A DNA stretch of 64,000 nt from a virus. Each line of letters opens with the position of its first letter. Position 1 is the first letter of the stretch. This document shows, piece after piece, positions 60,985 to 64,000 of this stretch. Both the position numbers and the translations under genes were made by a program. The DNA is taken from positions 22,018 to 86,017 of the IMG/VR virus record IMGVR_UViG_3300042400_000613. One strand, given 5' to 3'. The notes under the pieces were generated by a model. That model worked only from the letters and a program-made list of their open reading frames with translations, had not been told where the DNA came from and ran no database searches.

Positions 60985-61015
60985 TTGACAGTCAATATCT
61001 GAAAATCTATCTTTG
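60985..61015 (+). promoter_or_regulatory. Bacteroidota-type promoter (TTGACA ... TATCTTTG)
   Basis: TTGACA at 60985-60990 and TATCTTTG at 61008-61015 are 17 nt apart. TAnnTTTG is the -7 consensus of the Bacteroidota housekeeping sigma factor with TTG near -33. It is the clearest promoter in the window and should start RNA near 61022. Confidence 0.7.
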
Positions 61016-61021
61016 TGGTGT

Positions 61022-61074
61022 ACTTAATCGGTTACGACGTACGATGCACCTACAAACGTGTAGGTGTTTATTTT
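61022..61074 (+). ncRNA. Possible ~50-nt small RNA or attenuator
   Basis: Transcription from the promoter at 60985-61015 would run only about 45-50 nt before a hairpin CACCTAC/GTAGGTG (61047-61066) followed by TTTATTTT. This gives a very short RNA with no ORF of its own, or an attenuator controlling read-through into the small-gene cassette. Confidence 0.35.
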
Positions 61075-61089
61075 GAAACGCGGGAAAAA

Positions 61090-61133
61090 TTTTCAACCCT
61101 TATATATGTGAGGAACAATAAACGGGTTGAAAA
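61090..61133. repeat. 10-bp inverted repeat
   Basis: TTTTCAACCC and GGGTTGAAAA are separated by 24 nt (arms about 61090-61099 and 61124-61133). It sits between two promoters, in a position suited to an operator. Confidence 0.45.
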
Positions 61134-61181
61134 AAAATTAAAAAAAAATTCGCAAAGTGTTTTTTTTACGAAAATGTTTTT

Positions 61182-61189
61182 TATCTTTG
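61182..61189 (+). promoter_or_regulatory. Second Bacteroidota-type promoter -7 box
   Basis: TATCTTTG followed by CA matches TAnnTTTG; the upstream -33 side is T-rich (GTGTTTT) rather than a clear TTG. It lies about 40 nt before the first small gene at 61231 and likely drives the cassette. Confidence 0.55.
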
Positions 61190-61230
61190 CATCAACGAAT
61201 TAATTATTTAACCACTTAATCACTTTTATC

Positions 61231-61356
61231 ATGAAAAAATCAGATTTAATCATTGTTGCAGTTGGTATCGTAGTAATTGCGGCAATTTTATGCGGCTTAT
61301 TTTACGCCGCAATTATTCTTAATAACGGAAACGCCGGTTTTAACGGCGGTTTCTAA
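61231..61356 (+). CDS. 41-residue single-span membrane protein, NNGNAG family (member 1)
   Basis: The peptide begins MKKSDLIIVAVGIVVIA, has one long hydrophobic helix (residues 5-30) and ends NNGNAGFNGGF. The gene at 63379 encodes a same-length paralogue with the same start (MK-SD), helix and C-terminal motif NNGNAG..GG plus an aromatic, so both are surely real. It has a Bacteroidota-type promoter box about 40 nt upstream and a hairpin after it. Being first in the early-like cassette and membrane targeted, it could interfere with host membrane functions or superinfecting phage. That is inference; no known family is recognised. Confidence 0.8.
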   Translation: MKKSDLIIVAVGIVVIAAILCGLFYAAIILNNGNAGFNGGF

Positions 61357-61366
61357 AACAAAAAAA

Positions 61367-61388
61367 GGGCTACATTAAATTGTAGCCC
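61367..61388. terminator. Hairpin between small genes
   Basis: GGGCTACA/TGTAGCCC with a 6-nt loop. The A-run before it means it reads as an intrinsic terminator on the minus strand; on the plus strand no T-run follows. Confidence 0.6.
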
Positions 61389-61429
61389 TACCTTAAAAAA
61401 TCATTTTTAACCTTTTTAAATTTTACGTT

Positions 61430-61687
61430 ATGAATTTCAAAATTAATTTTATTTACTCTTTGATTTATGCCAACATTGGCAAAAATGGTATATCTCGCGA
61501 GAATGCCTCAAGAATGTTAACTATTTTAAATCGAGCAAATCGTTTTACGGCAAATCGTTTACTTGAGGATTTAATCCGCGAAAATGCGGAACACTATGTA
61601 ACCCAATTTTGTTGGGACAAAAGTAACCCAATAGTGGTATCTTATGAGGAATATTTCTTTGACCTTTTAGTCAAAGAAATGAAATAA
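61430..61687 (+). CDS. Small protein of early-like cassette, unknown
   Basis: The 85-residue protein is helical ('SRENASRMLTILNRANRFTANRLLEDLIREN') with a basic middle and acidic end ('YEEYFFDLLVKEMK'). It is preceded by the shared leader (TTAACCTTTTTAAATTTTA, about 61408-61426) and followed by a 10-bp hairpin. No known domain; helical size would suit a host-takeover binding protein. Confidence 0.7.
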   Translation: MNFKINFIYSLIYANIGKNGISRENASRMLTILNRANRFTANRLLEDLIRENAEHYVTQFCWDKSNPIVVSYEEYFFDLLVKEMK

Positions 61688-61692
61688 AAAAA

Positions 61693-61716
61693 GAGGGGCT
61701 TCGCCTGAAGCCCCTC
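61693..61716. terminator. 10-bp hairpin between small genes
   Basis: GAGGGGCTTC/GAAGCCCCTC with a GCCT loop, flanked by A-runs on both sides; it reads as a strong terminator on the minus strand and a hairpin on the plus strand. Confidence 0.7.
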
Positions 61717-61773
61717 ACTAAAAAAAATCGGGCAAAAAATTATTAACTTTTTTTAAATTTTAAATTTACAGTC

Positions 61774-62076
61774 ATGTATCAATTATCATTTAACTTGCTT
61801 AATGCAGGTAGTGTCACAGTTTCTTTTGACGTCAACTTTGGCGGAATACAAGAGCTTTATGTTGGCTTAAAGCCAACATTTGACAAATTTTATTTTGCCT
61901 CATTGAGCCAAAAAATACAGCTTGCTTCAATTAAAGCAAATGATAGCTTTAATTTCAAATGGGATAGGATATCCCAAAGCGAATTAAGAATTGAGATTCT
62001 TAAGCAAGTTTTAGATATTAAGACAAGAGAGGACGGCAATTACTATCAAACGTCCAAATTTAATTGGATACCTTAA
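61774..62076 (+). CDS. Small protein of early-like cassette, unknown
   Basis: The 100-residue protein starts 'MYQLSFNLLNAGSVTVSFDVNFGG', beta-rich for about 35 residues, then helical ('RISQSELRIEILKQVLDIKTRED'). It has the TTAACTTTTTTTAAATTTTA-type leader and a GC-rich hairpin after the stop. No known family. Confidence 0.7.
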   Translation: MYQLSFNLLNAGSVTVSFDVNFGGIQELYVGLKPTFDKFYFASLSQKIQLASIKANDSFNFKWDRISQSELRIEILKQVLDIKTREDGNYYQTSKFNWIP

Positions 62077-62083
62077 ACAGAAA

Positions 62084-62112
62084 GCCCCGCGGTAAAACGC
62101 GGGGCAATTTTT
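62084..62112 (+). terminator. Intrinsic terminator
   Basis: GCCCCGCG/CGCGGGGC with a 6-nt loop followed by AATTTTT. Confidence 0.85.
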
Positions 62113-62145
62113 AAATAAATTTTTTAATCACTTAAATTTTATACT

Positions 62146-62391
62146 ATGATTACAATTGAGTTTAAAAGAAATGGTTCTTTCTTTGTGGCTTATGTCCAAA
62201 GAGAAACCGAAAAGGCATACCAATGCGAGGTTCTCTTAGTAGATATTAATTGGGGTGACGCGGTAAAGCTGAACAAATTAATTTGGCTCCCTAAGTCAGC
62301 GGTTCAAGGTAACAAGTTACAAGCCTGGCTTGTAAGAAAGTTAGACCTAAGCGGTACATGGGAGGGTGTGCCACCTACCTACCCAAACTAA
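62146..62391 (+). CDS. Small protein of early-like cassette, unknown
   Basis: The 81-residue product 'MITIEFKRNGSFFVAYVQRETEKAYQCEV' is beta-rich, continues 'IWLPKSAVQ', ending in a Pro-rich tail (GVPPTYPN). The leader AATCACTTAAATTTTATACT precedes it, resembling the other cassette genes. A strong terminator follows the stop. Confidence 0.7.
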   Translation: MITIEFKRNGSFFVAYVQRETEKAYQCEVLLVDINWGDAVKLNKLIWLPKSAVQGNKLQAWLVRKLDLSGTWEGVPPTYPN

Positions 62392-62397
62392 ACAAAA

Positions 62398-62430
62398 GCC
62401 CCGGCCGGTGACGGTTCGGGGTTTTTTTTT
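62398..62430 (+). terminator. Strong intrinsic terminator
   Basis: CCCCG/CGGGG with an internal CCG/CGG stem, followed by nine T. It closes the 61231-62391 unit. Confidence 0.9.
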
Positions 62431-62499
62431 GCCTGGTTCTAACCTCATTAGATCCGGGCTTCGCCCGACGACGTAGGGGGCACCCAACGACACACACAT

Positions 62500-63080
62500 A
62501 CAATAGACAGGCATACATTAGATAGTGCATTAGAGAGACCATTAGACAGGCATACAATAGACAGGACAATATCGCGGGGCTTAACTACATCAACACATTA
62601 CATACATTAGATACACATGATACAATAGATGATAGATAGATGATAGATGAATAGGATATAATAAAACATATAATGAATTGCCTGATAAGATATGTACCAT
62701 GTATATTAGATGTATATTAGATGTTATATAGATTAAATGATATACCTTATGTTGTATAGATGTTATATAGATTAAATGATGTTATATTAGATGATAGGAT
62801 AGATGTATATTAGATGTATATTTTTATTTAATGTTATATAGATGGATGTTAGGATATGTAATATAAATGTTGTATATTAGAGGCATGATAGATAGATGTA
62901 TTATTAGATAATGTATATAGAATGAATAATAAGAATGTATGATAGATGTTATATAAGATGATATGGTATAATGTAGTTTAGATGTTATGATAGATGTATA
63001 GTGGATGTTATATAATGTAAGTAATGTATAATTGAATGTTTATAAAAGATGTATTATATTTCTGGATTGATATTATATGT
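62500..63080. repeat. ATG-dense, C-poor low-complexity tract
   Basis: About 580 nt built from AGATG, TATATTAGATG and GTTATATAGAT words, nearly devoid of C from about 62600, with stop codons in all frames. I count roughly forty ATG triplets between 62610 and 63090. The first part (62500-62575) uses ATTAGACAGG/ATAGACAGG words. No ORF or RNA fold is evident. Confidence 0.9.
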
Positions 63081-63109
63081 ACATGATAGTTCCCCGCGGA
63101 AAAACAAAC

Positions 63110-63220
63110 AGAACAGCACAATAGAACGGAACCGACGGACAGACAGTACCGACGGACAGGCCCAACGAATCGACGGATAGATGGACGGACGGATAGAACG
63201 AAAAGACGGACCGAACGAAT
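63110..63220. repeat. GACGGA-rich purine tract
   Basis: About 110 nt rich in GACGGA, ACGGACAG and CGAACGAA words, with purine-rich plus strand and a composition unlike the tract before it. It may be a continuation of the low-complexity region with a different unit. Confidence 0.75.
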
Positions 63221-63231
63221 TTTGCTAGGGA

Positions 63232-63252
63232 TGACTAACAGAAAGCCCGAGT
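63232..63252. repeat. 21-nt direct repeat, copy 1
   Basis: Starts TGACTAACAG and ends AAAGCCCGAGT; identical to 63980-64000. The two copies bracket the second small-gene cluster. Confidence 0.95.
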
Positions 63253-63328
63253 AAATTTTTTGGGGGCAAAATATGGCGTTTTTAGCAAAATATATGTACC
63301 AATATTAGGAATATAGCATAACTGGTTG

Positions 63329-63336
63329 TATATTTG
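63329..63336 (+). promoter_or_regulatory. Bacteroidota-type promoter -7 box
   Basis: TATATTTG matches TAnnTTTG and lies 43 nt before the ATG at 63379. No strong -33 box is evident. Confidence 0.5.
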
Positions 63337-63378
63337 TAGGGCAGTCGCAAGGAAGCGAAGGCGCTAAAAAACAAAGTT

Positions 63379-63504
63379 ATGAAACGTTCTGATTATGTTA
63401 TTATCATTTTAGGTATTTTTTTCTTTGCATGTATGTTGTACCTTTGCACATACATTGCGCTAAATTTCAACAATGGTAACGCCGGTTTACACGGCGGTTA
63501 CTAA
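63379..63504 (+). CDS. 41-residue single-span membrane protein, NNGNAG family (member 2)
   Basis: The peptide begins MKRSDYVIIILGIFFFA and ends NNGNAGLHGGY. Length, N-terminal MK(K/R)SD, one long hydrophobic helix and C-terminal NNGNAG..GG(F/Y) equal those of the gene at 61231, while the helix sequence has diverged, showing selection on the ends. Two cysteines lie in or near the helix. Own promoter-like box and a repeated hairpin element flank it. Likely host-interaction factor; target unknown. Confidence 0.8.
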   Translation: MKRSDYVIIILGIFFFACMLYLCTYIALNFNNGNAGLHGGY

Positions 63505-63507
63505 ACA

Positions 63508-63537
63508 AAGGTGGGGCGCGCATACCAACAACGCGTA
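63508..63537 (+). repeat. 30-nt repeated hairpin element, copy 1
   Basis: An AAGGTGGG start and a CGCG...CGCG(T) stem around CATACCAACAA. The same element with one base change (G/A) recurs at 63733-63762, each time directly after a small gene, replacing the usual terminator. Confidence 0.85.
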
Positions 63538-63575
63538 AATTTATTAATCATTAACCTTTTTAAATTTTTATTACC

Positions 63576-63728
63576 ATGTTGTATCAAGTAAAATTTTATA
63601 AGTATTTGAAGTGCGCTAAAAACGCAATCGCGAGGTATCCTAACAAATACCGGAATACAATTCATGTAACGGAGTTCGATAACGGTACATACTACAGGAT
63701 AACGGAGGTCGAAGGAACGCCTCTATAA
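63576..63728 (+). CDS. 50-residue basic small protein, unknown
   Basis: The frame starts [17 protein letters not shown] and ends VEGTPL. It is basic in the first half and strand-like after ([20 protein letters not shown]). It has the shared cassette leader (TTAACCTTTTTAAATTTTTA) and is followed by the second copy of the repeated hairpin. Confidence 0.65.
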   Translation: MLYQVKFYKYLKCAKNAIARYPNKYRNTIHVTEFDNGTYYRITEVEGTPL

Positions 63729-63732
63729 AACG

Positions 63733-63762
63733 AAGGTGGGACGCGCATACCAACAACGCGTA
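63733..63762 (+). repeat. 30-nt repeated hairpin element, copy 2
   Basis: Same element as 63508-63537, with ACGCG/CGCGT arms, again just after a stop codon. Confidence 0.85.
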
Positions 63763-63788
63763 CTTTTTAAACCACAAAAAATAAAAAA

Positions 63789-63893
63789 ATGAAAAAAGTA
63801 GATGATGAATTAGGCAATATTATAGTTATTGCAATTATAATCATAAGCCTATCTTGTCTTTTCATCTTTGCCGGTATGGCTTGCGGATGTTAG
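63789..63893 (+). CDS. 34-residue single-span membrane protein
   Basis: The peptide has a charged start (MKKVDDELGN), one hydrophobic helix (IIVIAIIIISLSCLFIFAG) and ends MACGC. It resembles the NNGNAG family in size and topology but lacks the C-terminal motif. The end with two Cys could be lipidated or metal binding; not shown. A hairpin follows. Confidence 0.6.
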   Translation: MKKVDDELGNIIVIAIIIISLSCLFIFAGMACGC

Positions 63894-63898
63894 ACGGA

Positions 63899-63930
63899 AG
63901 CCTCCGGACGGAAACGGACGGAGGCTCTCT
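63899..63930 (+). terminator. Intrinsic terminator
   Basis: AGCCTCCG/CGGAGGCT with a 12-nt loop, followed by CTCTCTTATT. It ends the 63379-63893 unit. Confidence 0.7.
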
Positions 63931-63974
63931 CTTATTAAATCGAACGTAGCTAGAGACGGCTAGCGTATTTCAAT

Positions 63975-64000
63975 CGGGCTGACTAACAGAAAGCCCGAGT
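63975..64000. repeat. 21-nt direct repeat, copy 2, within a hairpin
   Basis: CGGGCT (63975-63980) pairs with AGCCCG (63992-63997), and 63980-64000 is identical to 63232-63252. The window ends at the repeat, so more copies may lie beyond. Confidence 0.85.

Noticed and set aside
60798-60995. A 65-codon minus-strand frame
   Set aside because: It overlaps the TATAAATA box, the 23-codon frame and an inverted repeat, and has no coding-like features or neighbours in phase.
61015-61203. A 62-codon GTG-started frame in the control region
   Set aside because: It begins inside the TATCTTTG promoter box, runs through a terminator hairpin and a 10-bp inverted repeat, and ends beyond the next promoter; composition fits regulatory DNA.
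62375-62569. A 64-codon minus-strand frame across the terminator
   Set aside because: It covers a strong plus-strand terminator and the start of the repeat tract; its Cys/Leu-rich sequence is the reading of ATTAGACAGG-type repeats.
60400-63080. CRISPR array in the repeat tracts
   Set aside because: Repeats are irregular, overlapping and without unique spacers of constant length; no cas genes. The Cas4-like nuclease at 33969 belongs to the replication block.
1-64000. Prophage or host chromosome origin
   Set aside because: No host gene, integrase, att-like junction or rRNA is present; the content is virion, replication and accessory phage genes from end to end.

Overview
This window looks like part of the genome of a large, AT-rich, T4-like contractile-tailed phage that infects a member of the Bacteroidota. 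The phage call rests on T4-type late genes in T4-like order: scaffold end, gp23-type capsid, gp13/14/15-like neck and tail completion proteins, gp18 sheath, gp19-type tubes, gp26/gp51/gp53-like baseplate proteins and a long tape measure. It also rests on a T4-type replication set (gp32-like SSB, UvsX, 5'-exonuclease, gp41-like helicase, NrdA/NrdB). The host call rests on Bacteroidota-type promoters (TTG ... TAnnTTTG) in the non-coding regions near the right end and on the near absence of Shine-Dalgarno sequences. No host gene is seen. No portal, terminase, tail fibre, integrase or CRISPR array lies in the window.

Layout. 1-13.4 kb (+): scaffold C-terminus, capsid, PhoH-like ATPase, a three-domain fusion (GT-B, GT25 and lysyl-hydroxylase-like domains), neck/tail completion proteins, sheath, three paralogous tail-tube proteins and baseplate assembly genes. 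13.4-21.5 kb (+): tape measure and baseplate genes. 21.5-34.9 kb (+): replication and nucleotide metabolism, namely a degenerate family-A polymerase-like protein, SSB, UvsX, 5'-3' exonuclease, helicase, NrdB, NrdA, an HNH protein, a full family-A DNA polymerase with proofreading domain, a zinc ribbon and a Cas4/RecB-like nuclease. 34.9-50.2 kb (+): a glycosylation island with eleven predicted glycosyltransferases and two methyltransferase-like proteins, interrupted by a tRNA-like remnant and a NUMOD4-HNH homing endonuclease. 50.2-55.1 kb (+): small accessory and virion-associated genes, a membrane PAS-like protein, an HTH-HNH protein and a second 2-oxoglutarate oxygenase. 55.1-60.3 kb (-): a leftward cluster with a subtilisin-like protease, a membrane-anchored cell-wall hydrolase candidate, a MazG-like pyrophosphohydrolase, a tRNA with a CAU anticodon, small membrane or exported proteins and a methyltransferase-like protein. 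60.3-64 kb: a divergent control region followed by a rightward cassette of very small genes. Most of these genes are followed by a hairpin and several share a leader motif. The cassette is interspersed with long, strand-asymmetric, ATG-dense low-complexity DNA.

How it works together. The + strand late genes build capsid and tail. A short AT-rich element (TATTTAT), often 18-19 nt before a start codon, precedes several late units and may be this phage's late promoter. The replication block supplies a nearly complete fork. NrdA/NrdB and the MazG-like protein feed and clean the nucleotide pool. The sugar-transfer and hydroxylase genes suggest heavy modification of virion proteins or host surface, but no substrate is identified here. 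The most unusual items are the GT-GT25-lysyl hydroxylase fusion, the tiny paralogous membrane proteins ending in NNGNAGxxGG(F/Y), the degenerate second PolA-like protein, the promoter-to-terminator unit of about 50 nt, and the two ATG-rich low-complexity tracts.
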